Source: Symsagittifera roscoffensis
Lineage: Eukaryota; Xenacoelomorpha; Acoela; Convolutidae
DNA length: 64,000 bases
Assembly (NCBI RefSeq): GCF_963678635.1
Contig: NC_087065.1
Location: forward strand, 66,807,374 to 66,871,373
Direction of reading: 5' to 3'
Every line of letters starts with the position of its first letter. Within the stretch, counting starts at the first letter, position 1. Below the pieces are notes generated by a model that was given only the letters and a program-made list of their open reading frames with translations, was not told the origin of the DNA and did no database searches. Shown here piece by piece: positions 44,403 through 56,111 of this stretch. Both the position numbers and the translations under genes were made by a program.

Positions 44403-46158
44403 AAATGAATTCTCACTCAATAACGAAGAACACATTATCATCCGAGCACACGAGCTTCTATGGCCCCTCCTTCAGACTAAAAATGTCATTCGCATGCTGG
44501 CTAACTCCTCACATCATCAAACACTATTAACACTAAGTTCCTAAACGGATTTTTTGCCGACTACAATCCTCTGTAAGCATCATTCAGTTTTTTCCTTATG
44601 TAATTCAAAAACATATTAACCATTTTTTGAGTATGTTTCACTTTTCCTTTTTAGATTTCACCATTCGTACACTAAAACTTAAAAAAAACGAATAAAAATC
44701 AAAAACTTCTTTGCATAAACTTTTCCGATTCAATTTAATAAACTGCAGTATATACTTGAAGCAGGCAGTACATTTGTTTTTTTCAAAAGCAGTATATTCA
44801 AAAATTTAAAAATTCCAACCACACTGAATCAAAAAAACTTATTAATGTTATCTAAAAATGCAAATAAAATGACAGTTCTAACCTTTTTGCTAGACGCTAT
44901 TTTTTTTAATTTTAAATTCTTCACTAACCCATAAATCACACACTTTTTCCACAATCGCACAACTCGCCCACCAAGAATTGTTTAATTTTTAAATTTCAAG
45001 TGTTAACTTTCACTGAAAACTACTTTCACTTGTTTAAACACGTTTCAAATTTTCCCTTAACACTGTTGGAAGGAATTATAATCTAACCAATGCAGCTTAA
45101 TAACGACAAAAAACCACAAGCTAACAGCATGACTAAGGAATAAATCCCACGGTACACAAACCGGAATAAATCCAGACTAAAACTGGATAAATGTATAAAT
45201 TGTCTGTTTGAAAGCCACCTTCAAATTTTTTTAATGCAAAATAAATCACTAAAAAGTCGAAAAACAACACCAAACAAATTATTCTATTTTTGAGAAAAGG
45301 ACAAAACCAAAACGAAAAAGAGATAAGACACGTAAAAAAAATGTCACAAAAATTTGAACACATGAAGACACTCTGCACAAAGAGAACATAAAATTAAAGG
45401 AAACAATGAAAAAAATCATAATTAACAAAAAGTAAGTATATAATGCATATGTAAAGATTTGTTACAGCCCCAGGAACGAGCAGCAAAGAAGATGACACCT
45501 CGCCTACATTCCATCACTGGAATGGCATATCTAACTGGTTTGTTGACATAGTCACGACCATCGAATGATTTTAAGTAGAGACCCAACGTCGCTGCAAAGG
45601 AAACCCATTGAAACAGACCATAGCCATCTCGATGTTGATCTCACATACGGATCTTAGTCATTTGGCGCTTCACACAGAAAAGTCAAACTTCAATCTGCAT
45701 GTAGTCTCGCTCTAATTTTAACGAAATCAATGCATCATTGCATCGATCAGAAGTCTTGACGCAATCATTCAAGACTACCCACGATCAACAAGACCCACCT
45801 CGAATCTCGAACGAAACAATCTTCTTCCATCTAATACGAATAACTACATCTATCCCCTCTTCAAGAAGTCACTGCTCAAAAATTCAAAAGAAAACTACAT
45901 CAGCAGTTCTTCACTACAATAAACATTTAAAACTGAAAACTCTCTAAGCCCCGGATGGGTGGAACCAGTTCTAAACTTATATTTATCATTGGATATAAAA
46001 TAACTATCTATATTATTAAAATAATACTACTAACCAATCAAATTATTTCCCTAGCACCGACAATTATTTCTAAATGCTGAAACTACTAGTAGTTTCAGCA
46101 CCGGAACAACTTGATTAAATCTTAAACTACAGTTGCCCTCTTTCTGGAAAAACTCCAA
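44403..46158. other. 3' non-coding part of block, copy C
   Basis: Equivalent of 33,136-34,802, including the 26-bp palindrome at 46,075-46,100. No supported gene is seen. Confidence 0.4.
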
Positions 46159-46582
46159 GAACTAATACGCAAAAACCAGTTGAACTAGATCTATTGAGAC
46201 TAGAGATATAGGAGTAAGATTAAGATTGGTATTAGACTAAGAAATTGCATGAATCTATCCGGCCAAAAATAAGATAGCGTGACGAACAGACTGTGTACCT
46301 TATCTGAAATTACTTTATGAGAATAACCAAAAAGTCAGTATCATAGGGTGTTTTTTCCTAGACTCGTTTTTGGATTGATTGTTTTTTATAGCCTTTTCGA
46401 ATTAATTGAGATTCGGTATACTGACAGCCACATTGTCGTTGGCTAAACTGAGCAAGTATTCTTAAACAACTGGTTTTATTTGAATCTTTGATGTTGTTTC
46501 GAAAAAAAACCAAACATTGACTTTGATTCAACATTACCAGGTGCTGCACAAAAGGTTTTTCTTTTTTCGCGTTCGCTTGTGA

Positions 46583-48573
46583 TTGGTTTTTGATGATAAA
46601 AAGAAAATTGACGGTCCAGGTGGTATTAATTTTGAACTTTATCTCAGACGGTCTGATCTAAACCGTTTAGTAAACGTTCAAAAGTGTGTTTTGCAGCCCG
46701 TTCAAACCATTTTCGTTAAAAATTGGACTGCTTAAAATGCCATCCGAATTGATCAAACGCTGAATTTCAAGACGTGAAATGAATAAAAGTATGTGAAATG
46801 TGTTAAAATCAACAGTTGGTGACCATCGGCTTTGTTGGAATGTTTTATGTTAAAAACAAAAACCATCATGTGTCTTGCTGCCATTAACTGTTCAACAAAC
46901 TTTTTATCACTGCATATATTTTGCATCAAACTGAGTCATCAAACACTTCTAGAGGAACTTCAATGTTACTCAATGATCAAATACATTTTTTTCCAAATTT
47001 CATTTTGAAAAAATTTGAGCGTTGAACAAGTACAGGTTGAATTTTTTTGTAAAAATACATTACTTTTTGAAAAATGATAAAATGATTCTCCTCTCAGGAA
47101 TTTGAAAAATAAGTCTGTTTTTCTTAGATCCCGAAGTTCGCAAAACTGCAATAAGTAATCATGTCGAGATATCAAAAGTTTTTTTTAATATCCTTGGGTT
47201 TGGTAGCCCGTACCCAAGGAAGCGAGACAGTATTGAAACCAAACTGATGTTTCCTCATAGCTTAGTTGCGCCCAAGAAGATCTTTGCATACAAAAATTGT
47301 GTAAAAATATTTTCAAAATTATTTCAGTCATAAGAACTGTTTTGATCTGATGACAGTAGCATTATTACATTTGTTTCAAATTTTCTGTTCAGTGCTAGTG
47401 GAATCAAAACCAAAATTCTTAAGTATAGTCGCATCAGGCTCATTCATTGCTTCTTCAGAAATTCATATTTTCAATTTGGTTTTTCCATATCTACCTCTTT
47501 CTTTCTCTCTCTCTATTTCTGACTCCTTATCTATAGCATTAGTTTCTTGATGAGAAAGAAAAATGCAATGATGCTAAAACTGTTTTATTTAAACTCCTGA
47601 ATGAAAAATCTCGTGTGGAGCAAAAACTGTGTCATTATCAGTTATTGAGTTATGTTCTACTTCATAATAACTTAGAACATTTTCGGTTTTTAATTGAAAA
47701 CAATTGACTCTACAGAGTTTGCTTTTAATAACTTCTTAACCTCCTTGAAAAAGTCTCTGCTGCTGAGCTCCAATTGAACTCCTAGTTGACAATTGGTACT
47801 AAGGCTAGCCAGGGAAGATTATCTCCTCGTTTTCTGGTTGACCATTTGAATTAACTTGATTGTTGAAAAAATTTGAATTCGTCAATCACTAGTAAATAAA
47901 ACATTCTTCTCCTGATAGTGTATTTTGTTCCTTACGCCGCACCAATTGACCTCGCCAGTCAATTTATTCTATTCTAGTCAATGATGTTTTATTGTCGCTC
48001 TCCGGAGCCATCCAATCACATAACACTAAACTTGGCAATAGGTTCAACTCCAGTTTTGCTTACTCTTTAGTTCTTGCTTGTCAGTCAATGTAAAAAAACC
48101 TTGGTTTTTAAGTGATCAGTTTTTTTTCTAGATTTGTTTTAAAGTAAATATCTTTTGCAAGATGGATAGTTTTTTCATGAAAAAAATGTTGTCAATTCTC
48201 GGGCAATAAAATTCATTAAATCTCTCATTTTTTATTCATGTATTTTTGCTAATCTTCTCCTTCCTTTTTGCAAGGTAAGGACTTGTCAAAAAATAACTTT
48301 GAATAATCTGATTGAGGTTCAAATACAATTTATCTCCTCTTTCCTAGTGAATAAGTACACTTAAATTGCTAACCAACTGTACGTTTTTGTTCAGGTATTT
48401 TTTGAAGTGAAATAACAAAAAACTGGCGTAAGAAAAAAAGAGTCGCTATATCCAGAAACTTTAATGTCTGATTTTCTTGTTTAAGTCATTGTTATAGCAA
48501 AACTATTCCTTTTCTAGCGAAAATGATCAATCACTCAACGTTAAATTAAATTATTGAGATTATGTCTCCTTAC
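46583..48573. other. Mostly unique AT-rich DNA, possible decayed coding on minus strand
   Basis: Short minus-strand frames with coding-like content occur near 47,730-47,620 (ELSSRDFFKEVKKLLKANSV) and 47,460-47,380 (EEAMNEPDATILKNFGF). I could not join them with splice sites. A small inverted repeat, CCTTGGGT...ACCCAAGG, lies near 47,192-47,219, and a CT-rich microsatellite at about 47,500-47,520. Confidence 0.3.
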
Positions 48574-48857
48574 TTTGAAGAAAGAGCAGAAAGTGGAAAT
48601 CACTCAAGTGACCAATCAGAGAATTGTTACACTTTAAGGGCAGCTTATAGCAGTAAGTTTGATCATTGTTGTAATCTGTTTCAACAAGACCTGCGGCATC
48701 ATGTAAAATTGCATGTAGTCGCAATGTTTCTGAATCTTTCGAGTAATCATCTAATGAATAATCTTCTATGCCAATAAGATCTCCAAATGACTTAAATTTG
48801 TTGGCTGCGTCATAAATTATATCAATTATACAACCAAAAAAATCAAAGAATGTGCAG
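48574..48857 (-). CDS. Candidate exon of an unidentified host gene
   Basis: A continuous minus-strand frame of about 95 codons is bounded by an acceptor TTTCTTAG before 48,857 and a strong donor CAAA/GTAAGGA after 48,574. It encodes a hydrophobic start (TFFDFFGCIIDIIYDAANKF), an acidic middle (GIEDYSLDDYSKDSETLRLH) and ILHDAAGLVETDYN, with further cysteines near the end. The balanced amino-acid mix and higher G+C than the flanks suggest a real exon. I do not recognise the family, and no partner exon was assigned. Confidence 0.45.
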
Positions 48858-49573
48858 CTAAGAAATAATTTCTACAATCAGAATTTTCCGGATAGTTTTT
48901 TTTTTCGAAAAAAAAGAAAACTTATGAGAAAAAAAGTTTCCAATTGCTTTAGAGAAATGTTTTTCCATTTTGAACTTTCATCTTTTTGAACACTATTTGG
49001 ACTTAAATTAAAAGCAGTGGAAGTAAAAAGGAGTACCCAAGACACCACTGGTGTCTACATATCGCTGTATATATACAAAAAATAACACCGGCAGAGTTTC
49101 TGATTTTTTGAAAATTTTGAACATTTTCTAAACTTTTGCTTCATAACCTTTTGCTATCAACGTAGTAAAAAAATCGAACAAGAAATCAAACGTATTTTCT
49201 TGGCGACAATCGTCAGACCAGTCGCTTTTCCATTTTTCTGTTTTGCATAAAAACACCGCGTTATATATGAAAGCTTTTTAAAACTGTTCCATGAAAATTC
49301 CTTCAATTTTCTTTGTTGCAATTTTTTCCCTCTTTGTGATTAAAACTAGAGGGCGAATCTGAACATAGTTTTTTTTAACTGATGCCGGCAGAAATTTCGT
49401 TAGGTGATTACTTCTCAATATCAAAAACTTCAGAGTGCCAGTTTCTTCTCGATCTCATCTTGCGTAGACTGATCTTCTGGTGCTTTTTTTGTTCTTGAAT
49501 TTTAAATACAATATTTCCTATGACCCTAAAAAACTAAATCTAAGTTTTTACAAGTGTTTTCAGTCAAACTTTA
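48858..49573. other. AT-rich stretch, nothing recognised
   Basis: It contains a T-run/A-run near 48,898-48,920 and no supported gene. Confidence 0.4.
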
Positions 49574-49903
49574 TCAACTTGTTTTTTTATGTTTTGTTTC
49601 GGTATCTTTGGTGATTGTGTGGGGGTGAGGGCACAAATGGTTATGTTCTTGTCCTTGACAGGACAACTGACTCCTTCTTAAGCTTTTGAGGATGTTAAGG
49701 ATGTGACGGTTGAGGGTTTGGGTAGTGGGACATGAAAAAAGTTGACCACATGGAGGGCATTGGACCAATTCAACTATGAAGTAGGCGCGTTCTCTTTCTC
49801 GCTGGCTGGAATGTTGAATGATGAATCCAGTTTCTGGAGCTTGTATAGTCGCAAGATTGAAAGCGGAATGGACTAAAGTTTCTACGAACAGATCCTCGCG
49901 CAT
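49574..49903 (-). CDS. Unassigned ORF with a Cys-rich motif
   Basis: A 109-codon minus-strand frame of higher G+C than its surroundings. It begins MREDLFVETLVHSAFNLATI and has QCPPCGQLFSCPTTQTLNRH, a spacing (C-x-x-C ... H) reminiscent of a zinc finger, then a His/Pro-rich end. An in-frame TGA precedes it by a few codons. It may be a genuine exon or a fragment of a mobile element. No homologue is recognised. Confidence 0.35.
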   Translation of the reverse strand: MREDLFVETLVHSAFNLATIQAPETGFIIQHSSQRERERAYFIVELVQCPPCGQLFSCPTTQTLNRHILNILKSLRRSQLSCQGQEHNHLCPHPHTITKDTETKHKKTS

Positions 49904-51391
49904 CAGTTCTTCCTTTCAAACGCCTCGCACACGTTCCTTTTTTTTGCTTTTTTTTAACTTTCCGCTTCTTATACTTTCGATAACTACCTTCCAATTACCT
50001 AATTTCTATGTTTTGTTTTTGTGTATAACTGTTAATTTAATTATGGTCGACTACTCGATTCTGTGCTTTGTTGAGTTTTCAGTTTTCAAAAAGTTTTTTT
50101 CCAAAATTTTGTCTTGTGCAAAATTAAGCAAGCAAATTATGTTGATTCTAGGAACTCCATTTGATAAAACTAATTTCTTACCTGAGAATATAGATCACTA
50201 GAACAGTTTTAAGTATACAAATATCACAAGTTGAAGACTAGGGTATGATCATTAACATAGCGCCGCAAACTTCGAATATGGAAAATATGCAGCGAAACGA
50301 CAAATGAAAACTGGGAAATAATCACTAATAAAGTGCGGCGAAATTTGATTTAGGAATATACGCAGCGAAACGAAATGTCTCAATTTCTGATAGTGTTCTT
50401 AAAGTACACCCTATAACACCCTAATTTAACACCCTATAAAACATGAGTGTCCACAAATGTACGAGTTTTTACCCCTCAGATAGTGTTAACAATTTGTAAT
50501 TGAATTTAATGCCATTTTTTGGGAGGGGGTGAACAGGGTTAAATTCCTAACCAGTTTTTCATATTAAATTCAAGTGTCTGTTTTTTTTTCTGTGCAAATT
50601 CAGTTAATAAAAACAATCATTAAAATGTGTCGAGCGATATGTCATAATTTCAGTCGTAATTTTAATAACCATTTCAGTCGTAATTCTAACAAAAAATTTA
50701 AAAAAAAAAATAGTTTCCGTAAATGGCGCTGAGAATTTGGAAAACTGCTCTTGTTGGATCTCAAGTGAAATTTCAAGATTTTTTCTTCGCGCATAAGCCT
50801 CTTGTCTTGCTTGCATTAGTAGCCTAAAGTTAAAACTTGGAACTACTTGGAGCCCAAACTAGTAAAATTGTATATCGTGTTTTTTTTTTCAATACTGAAA
50901 CAACATTTTGAAACATATTATTGTTGTCCGGATCCCATTACGTTGCTTTTTGCTTTTAATAGTTTTCGCTCGAAATTAAAACAAAAACCAAAAATTTCAA
51001 AATGGTTTTTCTCGACCATTTAATGGTTTTCCGATGATTTAATTTTTGTACCTAATTTGGCATCGTATTCAAAAAAAAAGAAAAAATAAAAACCATCTCA
51101 ACACAAAATTTCTCCCCATTTACTATGCTCGGATCAAAAATTTGAGATGAAAAAACAAGATCTGAGCAAAATGTCTTTTGAACCTTTGAATAGCTATCTC
51201 AATCAAAACAAGCAAAAAAAAGCCCTACAAAAAACCAATTTTTGCCATTTCTGACGAAACGTATTATTAAAAAAATTGTTTTTCTTTTCAGATGCTTAAT
51301 TCCATAGATCATGCAAATGATTTCTTCGAACTAACAAAAAGAAAAGTGAAACACGTACAGAGAATGGATAGTATTTCTTTGAATTTAACAC
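49904..51391. other. AT-rich stretch with a short duplicated motif
   Basis: Around 50,255-50,375 two related segments recur. Both carry a GCGCCGC/GTGCGGCGAA core, then GAATAT, then CGCAGCGAAACGA. Nothing else is supported. Confidence 0.4.
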
Positions 51392-52818
51392 TTAATTTAT
51401 TGAATTATACTCACAAAGGTTTGTCGTCAGCAGAAAATCCATTTGGGAAATTAGTGCGAATAGTGTCTGATGATGTGAGGAGTTTGGAAAGCATGCGGAT
51501 GACATTTTTAGATTGAAGGAGGGATCATAGAAGCTCGAGCGCTCGGATGATGTTGTGTTCTTCAATATTGAGTGAGAATTCATGCAATGTATTTTATATT
51601 AGGTTATATAGCTTGTGATTGTCTTTGGTATTGTGAATGTATTATCCGATGGGTTTTTTATTTTCGTGGGGAATGATTATTGGGCGATATTCATCAATAT
51701 CAAAGGATTTGGTTAGTGGGCAAAATAGAAACATTTGTCTTATGAGATCATAATAACGGAGGTTGCCGTGTATGTTAGTATTTTTTATACAACAAGTGAA
51801 GTTTAGAAACTACAGCGATGTTTATTTTGAGTTAATGAATGCGAATATGTGCTGTGGGGTTCATGATGGTGTGTTAGTTGTGTAGTGGTGTTGAATAAAT
51901 TTTTAATAAGTGTATGTTTGGGTTAGTTGAGTGCGTAACATTGTTTCGTGTGAGCACTGCAAGTCACGATTTTTTGCTGTAAGAAAGTGAGAAGTTAGTG
52001 AAAAGTGAAAAAATTTGATGAAATAAGAAGAGTGCAGTGAAAATACTATTAAAAAATTTTTTATTCATGCTGTTCATTACAAACACATATTCTGATTTGA
52101 TACGAAATTCCTCTTCTATTTGGGGGTTGGTTTTTTTTATCGTTTTCAATGACTGTGTCTTCCATATATCGTGCAATAGCGTGATCGTAGTGGTTAATTG
52201 AAAATCTGTTAGCTTTTTGTGCAGCAATTTTTATTTAGTGTTCGTTTTTGTCCTATGGTTGTGAATTGTTTTTCATCCAGTGCTGTGGTTAGTTGATGTT
52301 ATCGCGATTGACAGATTTCATTGTCAGCTGGGTTGTTGTAAGAAGGGAGTGATAGTAGGTTTGTGAAGTGATAGTGAAATGTCCATGATAAGGTGGGAAA
52401 CAGGCTATTTTCATCTACAAAATTCAGTTGGTAGTCATAAGTGTGTTAGTATTATTGTGGAAGAAAGAGTAAATTATATTTGAGGAAAACATTCGGTGTG
52501 GGTGCGGGTGGTGAAATGTTTGGGCACTGGGGTGCTTTCGCTTAAATATTCGGTGGGCTCGGGTTTCTTCTAGTGTAGAGGCTCGGTTGGAGGATTCGGA
52601 GGAGGAAATGGATTGTCATAAGTGATGGATTGTTCGTGTGGTAGAGTTTTGAAGCTGTTGTTGTGAGGTGTTGAAATTGTCAATTTCGTGCTCCCATTCT
52701 TCGTTGACAGGGCCAGAGGGGTCGAGTTGATCACTTGTCATTGGGGAGAAGATTGGGGTTGCGTCGGTGTAGGAAGAAGGAGCTGAGGAAACTTCATCAG
52801 GAGTTGGGTGTGGATCGG
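51392..52818 (-). pseudogene. Inverted, diverged copy D of the third-ORF block
   Basis: The minus strand at 52,822-52,616 reads MSDPHPTPDEVSSAPSSYTD and then segments matching EHELDNFITLQQQLQN of copies A-C. At 51,583-51,392 it matches the block's far end (STHTSFYGPSF-like, then MDFLLTT). It is older than A-C, with many substitutions. It follows the integrase of the array at 54.4-63.3 kb on the same strand, which places this ORF after pol in that family. Confidence 0.65.
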
Positions 52819-52850
52819 ACAAAGTACATTATCGACACAATGTACTTTGT
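52819..52850. repeat. 12-bp perfect hairpin at the edge of copy D
   Basis: ACAAAGTACATT, eight-base loop, then AATGTACTTTGT. The similarity of D to copies A-C ends at this point, so it may be a rearrangement scar. Confidence 0.85.
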
Positions 52851-54206
52851 TTTTGTAGAACATGGGGATTCTCTTATAACATCGTTTATCTTCGAAAACA
52901 TATAATGGTGATACTTTTTAGTACATGTGTAGTACCATAGTATGTTTCCTCCGTAATCGATAAAATTAAGTATCTGTTAAAAATTTAATATGATGATAAA
53001 TATCCTGCATAAGATATTTTCAATACTGCTAGTGCAAGTGATTGTAAGTTTTGTGTTCGCTCTAGTTCGGATAAGTGATTGATGGTTTCTAATTCTCATA
53101 ATGATATTTATTTAAAAATTTAGCTTTTGTGTAACCCAATTTTATGTCTAAGTAGATGTTATAGCGGATTGCGCCAAAATAAGTATTGTTCATAAGTGAC
53201 AGTTCTTGTCAACGTGTACTGTCTTTATCTCCTGGACGAAATTTTCCACCATTAATTTCTGTTTTTTTTTCAAAGAAGTTACTGGGAAATATGAGTTTTT
53301 GTCCTTATAACTTCGTTATTTTTGAGTTGGGTTAATTAATAAATTAACTGTTTTCATCTCGAAATTTTTTTCGTATTCAACAAGAGTTTCTGAATTTTGT
53401 GTTTTGTGAAGTGGTGTAGTATATTTGCAAGCGACTTCTGTTTGGAGGTAGATTTAAAAACGGGTTAATTTGTTTTCTATTCTATCGATACTTTGTAACA
53501 ATTTCTATTAAAGCTTATTTCATCAGGTTTTACTTTTTCAAGGGAATTGATTCAGTGAAATAATTTTGATGAAATTTAATCATTCTTTGCACAATTTGAA
53601 ATGTGGTACTTGTGTCCTCAGGGAATCAGACGGTGGTTGCCTGTGTTCGTGTTTTAGGATAAAAAAAACCAAGGTCATTCTTATAAGGTAAGCGTTTTCC
53701 TTGATATATTGTTGTGTCGTCTTTTAAATCTTTTTTAAATCTTTTATTGTGTTAATTGTACTTTTTCTGATTGAATTTTCCGATCGAAAATCATTATTTT
53801 TTAATATTCTTTAATTTTACTGTCTGCTTTACAATTCGAAGGGTTATTTTTTCCGATGTGTGATACCCAATTCTTAACGTATAGGTTATACGTTAATCGT
53901 CCGTGTGCTCCGTGGAACGGATTTTTGTCGTCTAATTTTATATGACCTTGGTATCTTTCAAGTTCTGCTTGGTGTGCAGAGTCTGGAACAACTTGAAAAT
54001 TATTTTATTCACAATCATAATGTGTGAATAATATGTCTTGTGGTCCTGTTCGAGGGGAGGGATTCTGAAAGGGATGTTGATTCTAAAAGAGCAAGGGGAG
54101 AAGGGACTTAAGGGAAAAAATATTTAAAGATACATGTGAGGATAGGATAGTCCCGAATAATGGTTATAGAATGTTATGTATCCAAGTGTCTTTTTTGTAT
54201 AAATTC
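52851..54206. other. Decayed sequence left of the assembly gap
   Basis: No gene is recognised. A 10-bp-arm palindrome with a three-base loop (TTAACGTATA / TATACGTTAA) lies at 53,874-53,896. Confidence 0.5.
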
Positions 54207-54406
54207 NNNNNNNNNNNNNNNNNNNNNNNNNNNNNNNNNNNNNNNNNNNNNNNNNNNNNNNNNNNNNNNNNNNNNNNNNNNNNNNNNNNNNNNNNNNNNN
54301 NNNNNNNNNNNNNNNNNNNNNNNNNNNNNNNNNNNNNNNNNNNNNNNNNNNNNNNNNNNNNNNNNNNNNNNNNNNNNNNNNNNNNNNNNNNNNNNNNNNN
54401 NNNNNN
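54207..54406. other. Assembly gap (200 N)
   Basis: Exactly 200 undetermined bases, a round number typical of a placeholder. Its true length is unknown. It lies directly beside the tandem array. Confidence 0.99.
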
Positions 54407-54531
54407 TGATTGAAAACCATCATTTTATACGGTGATAATTTTAAAGTTGTTGTTCATTGTGAGTCTTGAGCTAAAAGTAATACTTGTACGTCTGTTGAAG
54501 ATTCAGTAAGTTTTGTATCTTTTCCATTTAC
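54407..54531 (-). pseudogene. Integrase C-terminal remnant of the second gypsy element
   Basis: The minus strand reads LLLAQDSQ, a stop, then TTTLKLSPYKMMVFN, equivalent to the conserved SPYEMVF(N/G) segment after the integrase core. It continues the integrase core of array unit 1, so unit 1 is joined to the authentic downstream part of pol. Confidence 0.7.
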
Positions 54532-56111
54532 GATACATCTGAGTTAATCTTGTAATGAACGGTTCATACCTCCGATTAAACCATTAGTCCATGTGGCAAG
54601 AGATGTAGGGATATTCGGGGTTTATGTTTGATAATAAAGATGGAACACTGTGATGATTTCATTATTTATGAATTCAGTTCCATTATCTGTTACAAGGATT
54701 TATGGTAATCCAAATTTTGCTACCCAGTGTTCTTAGAGTGTTGTATATGCGTAATAAGCATCACAAGGAAGTACAGGATTGAGGGCTACGTAGTGAGTAA
54801 ATGCATCAAGTATAACCATTATATATGAGTTACTTTCTGATGAGGATGATATTGGTCCTTTTGTGTCAAACGAGGTTCTGTCGTTAAAATATAAACTTTG
54901 TCGTTTAAAGTATTGTTTTTCTGCTATTTGTTTCTAATGTGGATATGGATTTTTCTTTTGGCATGTTATGCAGTCGTTACATAGTACTTTAATCCAAATT
55001 GATGCATTTGGAAAGTAAAAGTTTTGGATAAAAATTGAGTATGTTTTTTCTGATCCTGCATGTCTTTTTGTACTTAGCAAATGTGAAATGTGATATGATA
55101 GGAGCATCATACCTAATGATAGACAAGGTTTTATATTTCAGACGTTTGGTATTCCGGATTATCGGTGTTCTTGTCTATAGATAGGTTATTAAGTTTTCTG
55201 AAGGTTCGAAGAAATTTTTTGTTCCTAAAATTGTGATATTTGACTTTACGGGTTTTGTTTTATAATTGTGCCAAGATGTTGGTTGTCTGATAACTGTGTC
55301 AAGATTTAGATTATTCTGTAGTAGTTTCAGTGTCATTTTTTCTGTGGCTGAGAGAAAAATATTTTCAATTTTTGAAAGAGGTTGAATATCTAGAGATCTA
55401 GAGGGTCATGTAGGTTAAAAATTTGGTTTGATGTGTATTTTTTTAGTCTAAAGCTGGGGGTTCTCAGCAATTTATATGATCAGTTAATTTTTCTTTTTCT
55501 ACTAAGGGAAATAGGTCTCTCCTATACTTTTTTGTTTAAGTGATTTTATTTGTGTATTGCTCTTGATCCATGATGAGTATGGTATCGATTTAAATGTAGA
55601 GTTTCCTAACAAATCTATTAGATGTAGCATAAGCCATTGGGCATTTAAGTAGTAAATCTGCAAACTTTTCAAATTCTGGTTCTATTGTTTGAGAGTGTTC
55701 GAAAATGAACATTGTAAGAATTTTTTGTTGCTTAGTGGTATACTTTGAAATTTGAAATGTTGATTCAAAATAAGTTGATTTTGTAAAGAAGTCTTAGTTT
55801 CGTTTTTTATCTTTAATTATGTTATTAATTGATAATTCTTCGTTGAGGATTGTTGATTGACATATATCTAATTATTTTAAGATGTTTTTTTTTCTATATG
55901 CTGTTTCTTCTGTGGGAGTAAATGTTGCTTTGGTTTCACAATATCCTAACAGTCCTAGGGGTAAAGTTGTTTTATATGAAGACTTATTGTAAACATTCAA
56001 AGAAATTTTGTCTGAAGTTGCTTTTTTGTGTGTGTGATAAATGAGATTGTTACTCGGAAAAATTTATGGCTTTGTTTGAACTGAAGGCCGGACATATAAA
56101 GTCCTTATTTA

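Larger units (their letters stand above)
42320..46582. repeat. Shorter tandem copy C (period about 4,173 bp relative to B)
   Basis: TAGCAGTCTAAGTCAGC at 42,320 matches 38,147 in B. From there C follows the gypsy-derived block and repeats the 430 bp tail (about 46,159-46,582). The polymerase part is absent. C starts in the middle of the A/B unit, directly after B's tail. Confidence 0.9.

Noticed and set aside
54124-54435. Open frames spanning the N-run
   Set aside because: They exist only because undetermined bases cannot form stop codons.
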